Shown here one piece after another: positions 18,271 to 26,986 of a DNA stretch of 64,000 nucleotides. The stretch lies in contig JAGDZD010000003.1 in assembly GCA_049116315.1 (NCBI GenBank), forward strand, positions 1-64,000, read 5' to 3'. The notes under the pieces are model-generated. The model did not search any database. It was not told the DNA's origin and worked only from the letters and a program-made list of their open reading frames with translations. Source of the stretch: Thalassobius sp049116315 (GTDB taxonomy: Bacteria > Pseudomonadota > Alphaproteobacteria > Rhodobacterales > Rhodobacteraceae). Position 1 is the first letter of the stretch; every line of letters starts with the position of its first letter. The translations under genes were made by a program, and so were the position numbers.

Positions 18271-18708
18271 ATGCCTGCTCCCTCTGCCGTTGCCCAAACC
18301 CCTGTTGCCGCCAGCCTGTCTGCCCAACGGCATTTCGCCGACAAGTTGGCGTTTGAAACCGATTGTTGGGATACTCATGACGCGCTGTCCAAGTCGGCTG
18401 ACGATTTTGTATTACTCGATGTGCGCGGACCGGCGTTGTACGAAGGGGGGCATGTCCCCGGTGCCCTGAACTTACCGCATGGTAAGATGACCGAACGGCG
18501 GATGGCCGAATGGTCAGACGACACCTTGTTTGTGGTCTATTGCGCGGGTCCACATTGCAATGGGGCGGACAAAGCGGCGTTGCGTCTTGCTTTGCAAGGC
18601 CGCCCGGTCAAGATCATGATTGGTGGGATCACGGGTTGGATTGACGAAGGGTTCGCACTTGCTGAGGGGAGCGATCCGCAAACTGTGTCAGCTGTCGAAG
18701 GTCGCTGA
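18271..18708 (+). CDS. Rhodanese-like sulfurtransferase domain protein
   Basis: A 145-aa single-domain rhodanese. It shows FVLLDVRGPALYEGGHVPGALNLPHG and the active-site loop VYCAGPHCNGADKAA with the catalytic Cys, which would carry a persulfide. No export signal is seen, so it should be cytoplasmic. AAAGGAC precedes the ATG. It diverges from the ftrA-like regulator and is probably its target. The sulfur acceptor is not identifiable. Confidence 0.88.
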   Translation: MPAPSAVAQTPVAASLSAQRHFADKLAFETDCWDTHDALSKSADDFVLLDVRGPALYEGGHVPGALNLPHGKMTERRMAEWSDDTLFVVYCAGPHCNGADKAALRLALQGRPVKIMIGGITGWIDEGFALAEGSDPQTVSAVEGR

Positions 18709-18757
18709 CTAGGCCAAGGGTGGAGGGGCAGCCTTCACCCAATTTCAAACATGTGGT

Positions 18758-19690
18758 TCAATCCGGGATCGCCCAGTGTGGTTCCAAGTGTTTGACCTCA
18801 CGGGCAAGGTGATCCAGAAATCTTTGGGTGCGGGCCACACGCAACATGCGCGGGCTGGTCAAGGCGATGATATCCGCGCTTGGAAGGTCAAAGCCCGGCA
18901 GCACCTGACATAGCCTTCCTGACTGCAGCTCTGCAGCGACATCCCATTGTGACCGCTCGATCACGCCCAAACCCTGCCGCGCCCAATTGACGACCACATC
19001 GCCATCGTTGCTGGCAAATGCTGGATCAATGCGCTGTGTCACCACCGTTTTGTTCCCAGAGTTGTCCAAGGTGGAAAACGACCAAAGCGTCACGTCTTCG
19101 TGGTTTTCACGAATGACTCCACAGGCGTGGGCCTTCAAATCCGATGGCTGCTCTAAGCGAGGGGCCCGCTGGAGGTAAGACGGTGCGGCGCAAAGGATCC
19201 GACGGTTCGAGGCCAGTTTGCGTTGAATGATCGAAGAGGTCGGCAATGCCCCGATCGAAATCATGATGTCCCAAGGTTCGGACTGGCCGGTGATGCTTGG
19301 CGCCTCTGAAAGACGCAAAGACAGGGTGATGTCGGGATGTTGCGCCTGAAAGGATGCCATGATGCCAGCCACATGTTTGCGACCAAACCCAAACGAAGCG
19401 ATGATCCGCAATGGTCCACTGACATGGTCCCGGCGCAGGGAAAACACATCCTCTAAATCTTCTAGATCGCCAAGAATGCCTTGGGCTTTTTCCAACAGCA
19501 GTGCCCCCTCTGACGTCAGGCAAATTGCACCGCGGACCCGTTCAAGCAGTTTCACGGCCAGCTTCTCTTCCAGCAGCTTTAACCGCTGAGAGACCGCCGG
19601 TGGCGTGACATTCAACGCCCGCGCCGCCGCTGCCAAAGAGGGGGCGCGGGCTATTTCGGCAAAAAAATGAAGGTCGTGAGAGGATATCAT
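18758..19690 (-). CDS. LysR-family transcriptional regulator
   Basis: A 310-aa LysR regulator. The start is placed at MISSHDLHFFAEIARAPSL, which puts the helix-turn-helix (AAAARALNVTPPAVSQRLKLLEEKL) at the usual distance from the N-terminus; the frame is open further upstream but there it is not LysR-like. The remainder is the two-lobed effector domain. It diverges from the D-threonine aldolase-like gene and RidA, its probable targets. An 18-bp imperfect palindrome overlaps its own start codon, suggesting autoregulation. Confidence 0.87.
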   Translation of the reverse strand: MISSHDLHFFAEIARAPSLAAAARALNVTPPAVSQRLKLLEEKLAVKLLERVRGAICLTSEGALLLEKAQGILGDLEDLEDVFSLRRDHVSGPLRIIASFGFGRKHVAGIMASFQAQHPDITLSLRLSEAPSITGQSEPWDIMISIGALPTSSIIQRKLASNRRILCAAPSYLQRAPRLEQPSDLKAHACGVIRENHEDVTLWSFSTLDNSGNKTVVTQRIDPAFASNDGDVVVNWARQGLGVIERSQWDVAAELQSGRLCQVLPGFDLPSADIIALTSPRMLRVARTQRFLDHLAREVKHLEPHWAIPD

Positions 19691-19706
19691 TAAGGTGCAT
19701 CTTAAT
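19689..19706. promoter_or_regulatory. Candidate LysR binding site
   Basis: ATTAAGGTGCATCTTAAT is an 18-bp dyad with 16 symmetric positions. It overlaps the LysR start codon and lies about 80 bases upstream of the divergent enzyme gene, a common arrangement for a LysR recognition site. Binding is inferred. Confidence 0.45.
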
Positions 19707-19784
19707 CTAACAATCAATATTTGTAAATTTTGAACCGAGGTATCGGGTGCTACACAAAGCGCAACCACAGCAAAGAGGTGCCAA

Positions 19785-20933
19785 ATGTCGATTTCGCAAC
19801 CCGTGTTAGACCATCTTGAAACTCCCTGCCTTTTGGTGGACCTGCCCCGGATGGAGTGCAATATTCACCGATTGCGACGCCGGGCAGCAGAGCTAAAGGT
19901 CGATCTGCGCCCGCACCTCAAAACCGTCAAATCCGTCGATATGGCGCGGCTGGTTCTGGAGGGTGCAGCGGCCAAGGCCACAGTATCGACCCTGAGCGAG
20001 GCAGAGGCCTTTGCTGAGGCTGGCGTGCAAGACATCCTATATGCGGTGGGGATCAGCCCGCAAAAGCTTGATCGGGTTTTGGCCATCCGCCAAAAAGGAT
20101 GCGATGTCTCTATTCTGCTTGATTCCGTCGCGCAGGCGCGGGCGGTGGCTGCCAAATGTGCGGCAACTGGGCACAGCCTTCCGGTTTTCATCGAAATCGA
20201 CTGTGACGGGCATCGCAGTGGTCTGGCACCGACAGACCTGGCGCTGAAAACGATCGCGGAAATCTTAGAAGGTGGCGGCGCAGAGGTGCGCGGTGTTCTG
20301 ACCCACGCAGGTGAAAGCTATGGCGCCGTGGGGACAGCGGCGCATGCCGATTTTGCTGAGAAAGAGCGCGCCGCGACCGTGCAGGCCGCGACTTCGTTGC
20401 GCCAAGCCGGGTTTGCCTGCCCAGAGGTTAGCGTTGGTTCGACGCCAACCGCACATGCCGCCACAGACCTGACGGGCGTGACCGAGCTCAGAGCAGGTGT
20501 CTATACGTTTTTCGATTTGGTGATGGCGGGTATCGGGGTTTGCAGCACCGATGATATCGCCCTGTCGGTTTTGACAACGGTGATTGGCCATCAGCACGAC
20601 AAGGGGTGGATACTGGTTGATGCGGGATGGATGGCGATGTCACGAGATCGGGGAACCGCAACGCAACAAGTCGATCAGGGGTATGGTCTGGTGTGTGATC
20701 TGGATGGCGCGCCGATTGCCGATTTGATTGTTGAGGCCTGCAATCAGGAACATGGCACAGTGACAGTGCGATCCGGCAGCCAAAGCCCCTTGCCAGATCT
20801 CCCGTTGGGCACGCGTTTACGCATTCTGCCCAATCACGCCTGTGCCACCGCCGCACAGCACAACGGATACCATTTGTTGTCACCTGATCCTGCGTTGCAC
20901 GGTCAGTTTTGGCCACGCATTTCAGGCTGGTAA
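19785..20933 (+). CDS. D-threonine aldolase / DSD1-family PLP enzyme
   Basis: A 382-aa fold-III (alanine racemase-like) PLP enzyme. The N-terminus LETPCLLVDLPRMECNIHRL is followed by LRPHLKTVKS, which contains the PLP-binding lysine. The C-terminal domain ends with LPNHACATAAQHNGYHLL, the His-x-Cys metal-binding motif of D-threonine aldolase and D-serine dehydratase relatives. Members cleave D-threonine or D-3-hydroxyaspartate, or dehydrate D-serine; the exact substrate is open. AAAGAGG precedes the ATG. The next gene, RidA, would clear imine products, which fits amino-acid catabolism. Confidence 0.87.
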   Translation: MSISQPVLDHLETPCLLVDLPRMECNIHRLRRRAAELKVDLRPHLKTVKSVDMARLVLEGAAAKATVSTLSEAEAFAEAGVQDILYAVGISPQKLDRVLAIRQKGCDVSILLDSVAQARAVAAKCAATGHSLPVFIEIDCDGHRSGLAPTDLALKTIAEILEGGGAEVRGVLTHAGESYGAVGTAAHADFAEKERAATVQAATSLRQAGFACPEVSVGSTPTAHAATDLTGVTELRAGVYTFFDLVMAGIGVCSTDDIALSVLTTVIGHQHDKGWILVDAGWMAMSRDRGTATQQVDQGYGLVCDLDGAPIADLIVEACNQEHGTVTVRSGSQSPLPDLPLGTRLRILPNHACATAAQHNGYHLLSPDPALHGQFWPRISGW

Positions 20934-20953
20934 GCCGAACAGAAAGGGACCTT

Positions 20954-21331
20954 ATGGACATCATTTCAACACCTCTCGCTCCGCAGCCTCAGGGTCATTA
21001 TGCGCAAGCCGTGTGTCACGGGGGGCTGTGCTATGTCTCGGGCATATTACCAGTATGTGTGGACGCGCCGCATATTCGGCATCTGGATTTCGCCCAACAA
21101 TCAGAGCTGGTTCTGAGCCACGCCGGGGAAATTTTGGCGGCGGCAGGACTTGGACCGCAGGATGTGATTTCTGCCCGTGTTTACGTCACGAGCGTTCAGA
21201 ACTGGGGCATTTTTAACGAAAAATACGCCGCCTTCATGGGGCAGCACAGGCCGGCGCGCGCCGTGGTGCCTGTGCCCGAACTGCATCACGGATTTGATGT
21301 CGAGATTGAGATGATCGCTCGACACGTCTAG
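20954..21331 (+). CDS. RidA-family enamine/imine deaminase
   Basis: A 125-aa RidA (YjgF/YER057c/UK114) protein. I choose the ATG at 20954 (MDIISTPLAPQPQGHYAQAV) with AGAAAGGGAC upstream; this leaves the family N-terminus intact. Typical segments are GGLCYVSGILPV, GLGPQDVISARVYVTS and HRPARAVVPVPELHHGFDVEIEMIA. RidA hydrolyses reactive enamines and imines released by PLP enzymes. The gene is 20 bases after the D-threonine aldolase-like gene, so they form one operon. Confidence 0.9.
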   Translation: MDIISTPLAPQPQGHYAQAVCHGGLCYVSGILPVCVDAPHIRHLDFAQQSELVLSHAGEILAAAGLGPQDVISARVYVTSVQNWGIFNEKYAAFMGQHRPARAVVPVPELHHGFDVEIEMIARHV

Positions 21332-21379
21332 CGAGGACGCCCTTCGGCTGGGTCGGCAAAATTTTTTCTGAGTGTTTTT

Positions 21380-21400
21380 ATCGGAATTGACAATCCCGAT
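21380..21400. promoter_or_regulatory. 21-bp imperfect palindrome before the imelysin operon
   Basis: ATCGGAATTG and CAATCCCGAT flank a central A, with 9 of 10 base pairs symmetric. It overlaps a TTGACA (21388-21393) that could be a -35 element and lies 90 bases upstream of the first imelysin gene. Because the operon looks iron-related, an iron regulator (Fur, RirA, IscR or Irr type) is a reasonable guess, but I cannot match it to one. Confidence 0.5.
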
Positions 21401-21489
21401 TCTTTTAGTCAGGTTGCGCGAAATTGCGGCCGATCCTTGCTCTGACTCGGGTTGGCATTGATTTACGAACATTGACACCGAGGGACACA

Positions 21490-22746
21490 ATGAAACGCAT
21501 TCTAACCACCACAGCGCTTAGCCTGCTGGCCACGTCTACACTGGCGGACACCCAAAATAACGTCTTGAACACCTATGCGGACATCGCCGCGGCGACGTAT
21601 GGCGACAGCCTGTCCACCGCTTTGGTGTTGCAAGATGCTGTTCAGACTTTGATCGACACCCCATCCGCAGAAGCCCTGCAAAGCGCCAAAGCGGCGTGGC
21701 TTGCGGCGCGCGTGCCGTATCAGCAATCAGAGGCGTTCCGCTTTGGCAACGCCATCGTGGATGACTGGGAAGGCAAAGTGAACGCATGGCCGTTGGACGA
21801 AGGTCTGATCGACTATGTTGACACCGGCTATGGTGGTCCAACCGATGAGAACGAATTTGCAGCGTTGAACGTTGTTGCCAACCCTGTGTTTACCCTGTCT
21901 GGCGTTGAAATTGACGCCACCGATATCACACCAGAGCTGTTGTCAGGTGCCCTGCACGAAGCAGACGGTGTCGAGGCCAACGTGGCCACGGGCTACCACG
22001 CAATTGAATTCCTGCTGTGGGGACAAGATCTGAACGGCACCGAAGCAGGCGCTGGGCAGCGGTCATGGACTGACTATGCAACCGGCGCAGACTGCACCAA
22101 TGACAACTGTGATCGTCGGGGCGCCTATCTGGCAGCAGCCACACAGCTATTGGTTTCTGACCTTGAGTGGATCACAGCGCAGTGGGTTGACGGTGGTGCT
22201 GCACGCGCGACTTTGCTCGATGATGAAACCGCTGGTATTTCTGCGATGCTAACCGGTATGGGCAGCCTGTCCTATGGTGAGCAAGCTGGCGAGCGGATGC
22301 GTCTTGGCCTGATGTTGAACGATCCAGAAGAAGAGCACGACTGTTTCTCCGACAACACCCACAACAGCCACTATTATGATGGTTTGGGTGTTCAGAACGT
22401 CTATCTGGGCAGCTACACGCGGGTTGATGGCACAACTGTTTCGGGGGCGTCCTTGGCGGATCTGGTCGCGGCAAGCAACCCTGCTTTGGATCTGGAAATG
22501 CGCAGCAAACTGTCCACCACCATGCGTGAGCTGGGTGAAATTAAGACAGCAGCCGAAGCTGGGTTTGCCTATGACCAAATGCTGGCCGCTGGCAATGTTG
22601 CAGGCGAAGATTTGGTGATGGGTGGCGTGAATGCTTTGATTGACCAAACGCGCAGCATCGAGCGCATCGTGGCCAGCTTGAATGTCGGCAATATTGAATT
22701 TGAAGGGTCTGACAGCCTGGACGATCCAGAGGCCGTCTTCCAGTAA
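21490..22746 (+). CDS. Imelysin-family iron-regulated protein (IrpA-like)
   Basis: A 418-aa exported protein. The ATG at 21490 gives a clean Sec signal peptide (MKRILTTTALSLLATSTLAD); an in-frame upstream extension lacks sense. The imelysin signature GxHxxE is present as TGYHAIEFLLWGQ, and CFSDNTHNSHYYDGLGVQNVYLG is typical of the IrpA group. Imelysins are periplasmic or surface proteins made under iron limitation and thought to bind iron; peptidase activity is doubtful. It heads a four-gene operon with a di-haem oxidoreductase, a second imelysin and a Tat-exported DUF1513 protein. A palindrome upstream may be its operator. Confidence 0.9.
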   Translation: MKRILTTTALSLLATSTLADTQNNVLNTYADIAAATYGDSLSTALVLQDAVQTLIDTPSAEALQSAKAAWLAARVPYQQSEAFRFGNAIVDDWEGKVNAWPLDEGLIDYVDTGYGGPTDENEFAALNVVANPVFTLSGVEIDATDITPELLSGALHEADGVEANVATGYHAIEFLLWGQDLNGTEAGAGQRSWTDYATGADCTNDNCDRRGAYLAAATQLLVSDLEWITAQWVDGGAARATLLDDETAGISAMLTGMGSLSYGEQAGERMRLGLMLNDPEEEHDCFSDNTHNSHYYDGLGVQNVYLGSYTRVDGTTVSGASLADLVAASNPALDLEMRSKLSTTMRELGEIKTAAEAGFAYDQMLAAGNVAGEDLVMGGVNALIDQTRSIERIVASLNVGNIEFEGSDSLDDPEAVFQ

Positions 22747-22766
22747 GCGACCTAAATAGCTGATCA

Positions 22767-22796
22767 GATTTGCGCGGCGTTTTTGTCGCGCAAATC
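22767..22796 (+). promoter_or_regulatory. Intercistronic hairpin after the first imelysin gene
   Basis: GATTTGCGCG and CGCGCAAATC pair over 10 bp around a 10-base loop. It may attenuate the downstream genes or stabilise the imelysin message. GCCATTTTAG follows, so partial termination is possible. Confidence 0.5.
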
Positions 22797-22821
22797 GCCA
22801 TTTTAGAGATCGAGATCAAAG

Positions 22822-24354
22822 ATGAACCGCTTCGTGCTTTCTATGCTGTGTGGGATATTACCCTTTACCGCAGCCGCCGCAGACCCGTCACGCTACGCCG
22901 CAATTTCCGATGATCCCCATCTGAACGTTGTGCCGCGAACAGCACAAGAAGCCGCGCGAATTGCAGCCATTCTCGCACCGCCCCCTGACTATGGGCAATT
23001 TCAAAAATTCGAAGACAAACCGGCGGGGGCGGCGACGGTTCGCCTGACCCAAGACACCAATGCTTTTTCATTTCCATCCGGGAACATCAGCTTTGAAAAC
23101 GAGCTGACCTTTAAGGTTGGCAATGGCCTGTTTCGCAAGATTTGGGTCTCGTCCCCTTCGTCGACATTGGCCTCTGACGGGTTGGGACCATTGTTCAACG
23201 CGCGATCTTGCCAGCGATGCCACATCAAAGATGGGCGTGGGCATCCCCCCGAAAACGCCGAGGACACTTCGATTTCGATGTTCCTTCGCATTTCAATACC
23301 AGACCCCGAGGCCGAGATTGCGGGCATCAAAGAGTATCTGGGCACCGCCCCCGACCCCAACTATGGCACCCAGATGCAAGATTTTGCCTTGCCGGGTCAC
23401 AACGCCGAATACCGTTTGCAAATTGAGTACCAAGAGCATCCTGTCACATTGGCGGATGGCACCGTGGTTCAATTGCGTGACCCAACCTACACGGCCGCTG
23501 ATCTGGGATATGGTCCACTGCATCCGCAAGCGATGCTGTCACCCCGGATCGCGCCGCAGATGATTGGGCTTGGCCTGCTTGAGGCGATCCCAGCGGCGGA
23601 TATTTTGGCGCTTGCTGATCCGGATGATCAGAACGCAGACGGCGTTTCTGGTCGTCCGAGCATTGTTTGGTCTGGCCAGCTGCAGCGCCCCATGTTGGGA
23701 CGGTTTGGCCTTAAAGCGGGCAAACCTTCGGTGCTGGAGCAATCCGCCGGAGCCTTTGCTGGCGATATTGGTATTTCAAACCCCTTGCATCCATCGCCTG
23801 CCGGCGAGTGCACAGAGCAACAAGAGCTCTGCCAAAACGCCCCGCACGGTGATGGCGACATCCGGGATTTCGAAATTGACCAAGCCTCTTTGGATTTGGT
23901 GACGTTTTACAGTCAAAACTTAGGGGTTCCAGCCCGGCGCGACCCGGCGGATGCCCAAGTGTTGCAGGGTAAGAAGGTGTTTCATGAAACGGGATGTGCC
24001 GCTTGCCACACCCCGGCCTTTGTGACCAACCGTCTGGAGGCGCAGCCTGAACAAAGCTTTCAGTTGATCTGGCCCTATTCAGACCTGTTGCTACATGACA
24101 TGGGGCCGGGCCTTGCTGACAACCGCCCTGAAAACGTGGCCACTGGAACGGAATGGCGCACGCCTCCGCTATGGGGTATTGGCTTGACCGAACAGGTTTC
24201 GGGGCACAGCTACTTCTTGCATGATGGTCGCGCACGATCGTTGCTGGAGGCCATCCTGTGGCACGGCGGCGAAGCGCAAAGCGCAAAAGATGCTGTCATC
24301 GAATTGTCGACAGAGGACCGGAACGCGCTGTTGAAATTTGTAGGATCTCTTTGA
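22822..24354 (+). CDS. Di-haem oxidoreductase (DUF1111, putative thiol oxidoreductase)
   Basis: A 510-aa periplasmic cytochrome. A Sec signal peptide (MNRFVLSMLCGILPFTAAAAD) precedes two c-type haem motifs, CQRCH at about residue 130 and CAACH at about 392. The C-terminal half resembles MauG/cytochrome c peroxidase-like di-haem proteins (LHDMGPGLADNRPE, GHSYFLHDGRARSLLEAILWHGGEAQ). Members of this family sit between imelysin genes in many proteobacteria and are presumed to take part in iron uptake redox steps. Its stop overlaps the next start (TGATG), indicating coupled translation. Confidence 0.9.
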   Translation: MNRFVLSMLCGILPFTAAAADPSRYAAISDDPHLNVVPRTAQEAARIAAILAPPPDYGQFQKFEDKPAGAATVRLTQDTNAFSFPSGNISFENELTFKVGNGLFRKIWVSSPSSTLASDGLGPLFNARSCQRCHIKDGRGHPPENAEDTSISMFLRISIPDPEAEIAGIKEYLGTAPDPNYGTQMQDFALPGHNAEYRLQIEYQEHPVTLADGTVVQLRDPTYTAADLGYGPLHPQAMLSPRIAPQMIGLGLLEAIPAADILALADPDDQNADGVSGRPSIVWSGQLQRPMLGRFGLKAGKPSVLEQSAGAFAGDIGISNPLHPSPAGECTEQQELCQNAPHGDGDIRDFEIDQASLDLVTFYSQNLGVPARRDPADAQVLQGKKVFHETGCAACHTPAFVTNRLEAQPEQSFQLIWPYSDLLLHDMGPGLADNRPENVATGTEWRTPPLWGIGLTEQVSGHSYFLHDGRARSLLEAILWHGGEAQSAKDAVIELSTEDRNALLKFVGSL

Positions 24355-25316
24355 TGCGTCTTAGCCTTATACTCGCTTTTGTTCCCTCGCTGGTGATGGC
24401 CGATCCACGGGTCGACGCCGCGCTTGATGATCATATCCTGCCCGCGTTTGAGACACTCAGCAGCGCCACAGAGGCCTTGGCCGAAGCGCAGAGCTGCGCA
24501 GTGGAGCCGCAATGGCATGCTGCGACCGCCGCTTGGATTGCGGCGTCGCACCTCCGGTTTGGGCCCAGCGAAGTGGACAACCGCGCGTTTGCTCTGGCGT
24601 TTTGGCCCGATCCGCGCGGCAACACCCGAAAGACCGTTGCCAGACTGTTGACGCAGGACACCCCGGATCTATCAACCGCCTCGGTTGCTGGGCGTGGGTT
24701 TTACGCGCTGGAATACCTCTTGTTTGACGCCGAATTTCAAGACAACCCCAACCGCTGTGCCTTGATTGACGTGTTGACGTCAGATGTGCAGGCAACCGTT
24801 CAAGATATCCAAAGTGATTGGCAAGAACGTTACGCCGATCTGTTGCGCAATGCTGGGGGCAACGACACTTATCAAAACCCAACCGAAGCTCTGCAAGAGC
24901 TTTACAAAGTGTTGCTGGGTGGGTTGCAGTTTGACACAGATATGCGCCTTGCTCGTCCTTTGGGGACGTTTGATCGCCCACGGCCAAATCGCGCGGAAAT
25001 GCGACGCTCTGAGCGGTCGCTGGAAAATGTCTCGGTGTCGCTGCGCAGTCTAGAGTCTTTGGCGGTGATCCTTTCGGCCCAAACGCCCGAAGTACAGACC
25101 AAGCTGGTGGCGGCGTTCCAACGGGCACAGGCGCGTGCCGCAGAGCTGTCCCACCTTAAGGGGGCCAGCGATTTTTCCTTGGTTTCCGATGTGTCATCGC
25201 GGTTGAAGGTCGAAATCCTGCAACAGGAAATCGTCCAGATCCACCTGCTTGCCACGCAGGAGCTTGGGCCTGCGCTGGGCGTTGGGGCTGGCTTTAACGC
25301 GTTGGATGGCGACTGA
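24354..25316 (+). CDS. Second imelysin-family protein
   Basis: A 320-aa exported protein starting at the ATG that overlaps the previous stop. It has a short signal peptide (MRLSLILAFVPSLVMAD). The imelysin signature is altered: GRGFYALEYLLFD has Tyr where the first imelysin has the His of GxHxxE. This divergent form recurs in the same operon type and may bind a different partner or metal. The gene overlaps the DUF1513 gene by one base (TGATGA region). Confidence 0.85.
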   Translation: MRLSLILAFVPSLVMADPRVDAALDDHILPAFETLSSATEALAEAQSCAVEPQWHAATAAWIAASHLRFGPSEVDNRAFALAFWPDPRGNTRKTVARLLTQDTPDLSTASVAGRGFYALEYLLFDAEFQDNPNRCALIDVLTSDVQATVQDIQSDWQERYADLLRNAGGNDTYQNPTEALQELYKVLLGGLQFDTDMRLARPLGTFDRPRPNRAEMRRSERSLENVSVSLRSLESLAVILSAQTPEVQTKLVAAFQRAQARAAELSHLKGASDFSLVSDVSSRLKVEILQQEIVQIHLLATQELGPALGVGAGFNALDGD

Positions 25317-26368
25317 TGACTTCGCGACGTGGTTTCATGGCGGGCCTATTGGCCGTCGGTCTCAGCCCGGCCCCCAGTTGGGCGGATGCGGGCAATCCAA
25401 AGTTTCTGTCTGGGGCAAAGACCACCGCCGGCACATTTGTGTTGGCTGGCCTGAACGCTGAAGGCGCGATCCGTTTTCAGATCCCATTGCCCGATCGCGG
25501 CCACGCGGCCACTGCTCATCCCTTTTTACCCCACGCCGTGGCCTTTGCCCGGCGACCCGGGCGGTTCGCCATGGTGATCGATTGCCGTGACGGTGCCGTT
25601 CTGGCCGAGTTGGACAGCCCGCAAGGGCGCCACTTTTATGGCCACGGGACCTATGATCACACCGGTGATTGGTTGTTCACCACCGAGAATGATTATGACA
25701 ACGGGCAGGGGCGTATTGGCGTTTGGGATGCCCGCAACGGGTACCGTCGTATCGGTGAATTTGCGTCCCACGGCGTCGGGCCGCACGATCTTAAGCGCCT
25801 GCCCGACGGTAACTTGGTTGTGGCCAATGGCGGTATTGATACACACCCAGACACAGGGCGGCGCAAGTTGAACCTGCCCACCATGCAGCCCAATTTGAGC
25901 TATCTCGACGCCAACGGCACGCTGTTGGACAGCGTTCGCCCGAACCAGTCCGCCGCTTCGGTGCGCCACTTGGCGGTGGGCGCGGATGGCACAGTTGCCA
26001 TTGGCATGCAGTGGCAAAATGATGTGAGCCAATCGCCGGCTTTGGTGGCGTTGCACCGCCGAGGTGAGGCGTTGAGAACGCTGGGCACGGGTGCGGGGTT
26101 GAATGGCTATGTCGGCAGCATAGCGATCTCAGCGGACGGGCAGAACGTTGCCGTCACCTCGCCGCGCAGTGGCCAGCTGCAGGTGTTTTCGACGCAATCG
26201 GGCGCGCAGCACCAAACAGTGTTGGCCGCCGATGTGGCAGGGGTCGCGCCGCTGGCGCATGGATTTGTCGCCACCACCGGGCAGGGCCGTTTTGTTCAAA
26301 CGGGCGCATCCGACCAAATGGTCACTGCACCGGGTTTGGCGTGGGACAACCATCTGGTTGAGCTGTAA
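25316..26368 (+). CDS. DUF1513 Tat-exported beta-propeller-like protein
   Basis: A 350-aa protein with a twin-arginine signal (MTSRRGFMAGLLAVGLSPAPSWA). The mature part has repeating blade-like segments (GHGTYDHTGDWLFTTENDYDNGQGRIGVWDA, HGVGPHDLKRLPDGNLVVANGGI) suggesting a beta-propeller, as in other DUF1513 members. It is the last gene of the imelysin operon and is periplasmic. No enzymatic role is established; iron uptake is inferred from context. Confidence 0.87.
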   Translation: MTSRRGFMAGLLAVGLSPAPSWADAGNPKFLSGAKTTAGTFVLAGLNAEGAIRFQIPLPDRGHAATAHPFLPHAVAFARRPGRFAMVIDCRDGAVLAELDSPQGRHFYGHGTYDHTGDWLFTTENDYDNGQGRIGVWDARNGYRRIGEFASHGVGPHDLKRLPDGNLVVANGGIDTHPDTGRRKLNLPTMQPNLSYLDANGTLLDSVRPNQSAASVRHLAVGADGTVAIGMQWQNDVSQSPALVALHRRGEALRTLGTGAGLNGYVGSIAISADGQNVAVTSPRSGQLQVFSTQSGAQHQTVLAADVAGVAPLAHGFVATTGQGRFVQTGASDQMVTAPGLAWDNHLVEL

Positions 26369-26438
26369 CTCAGCCTCTTAGATCACGTAGGCCTTATTCG
26401 TACTGACCTAAACTTCGCTGAGGCCTAGAGGCTGGAAT

Positions 26439-26467
26439 GCTGAACACCCCGGGCAGGGGAGTTCAGC
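26439..26467. terminator. Hairpin between convergent DUF1513 and cupin genes
   Basis: GCTGAAC-A-CCCC pairs with GGGG-A-GTTCAGC around GGGCA, with one A-A mismatch. It sits between two convergent genes and probably terminates both. No clear T-run is present. Confidence 0.5.
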
Positions 26468-26527
26468 GGGATCCTATTGGCCGTGGGCTGTTCATACGGT
26501 TTCAAGTCAACTCTGCGATGGCGCGCG

Positions 26528-26983
26528 TCACAAAGGCGGGCCGGTAAAGGTCTGACCATAGGCCGACGCAATCTCGGCCATACGTTCTTCGGTCAACTCT
26601 GCGGTGTCTTGCGCGGCGTGTAAGGCGCGAAACATCTCTTCCATCTGCAATGCAGGGGAAAAGATATAGCGCAAGCGTCCCTTGGTTTTGCCGACGTTTT
26701 TGAATGCGTGTTCCGTTCCTCGGGGCACAAAGCCAACGTCCCCCGGCGCCATGTGATAGATTGTGCCATCAATTTCGACGTCAAATTCCCCTTCGAGGAA
26801 CAAGAACGTCTCGTCTTGGCCGTGGTGAATGTGGCGACCGGGGCCGATTCCGGGTTCAACGATGTCTTCAAACACCGCTTGGGTGCCATTGGTAGCGGAT
26901 CCAGACAGGAGAACCCGCAACGTGACGGCCCCCGGAAAATCGAGTGTCTCTAGCGTGCTATATTGGGTCTTAACCGGTGTCAT
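26528..26983 (-). CDS. Cupin domain protein
   Basis: A 151-aa single-domain cupin. The metal-binding motifs are visible: GPGRHIHHGQDETFLFLEGEFDVEIDG (motif 1 His residues and Glu) and PRGTEHAFKN (motif 2). No function can be assigned. It begins three bases after the glutathione S-transferase stop and is the last gene of a VOC-GST-cupin operon that diverges from a LysR regulator, which suggests small-molecule conversion or detoxification. Confidence 0.87.
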   Translation of the reverse strand: MTPVKTQYSTLETLDFPGAVTLRVLLSGSATNGTQAVFEDIVEPGIGPGRHIHHGQDETFLFLEGEFDVEIDGTIYHMAPGDVGFVPRGTEHAFKNVGKTKGRLRYIFSPALQMEEMFRALHAAQDTAELTEERMAEIASAYGQTFTGPPL

Positions 26984-26986
26984 CTC

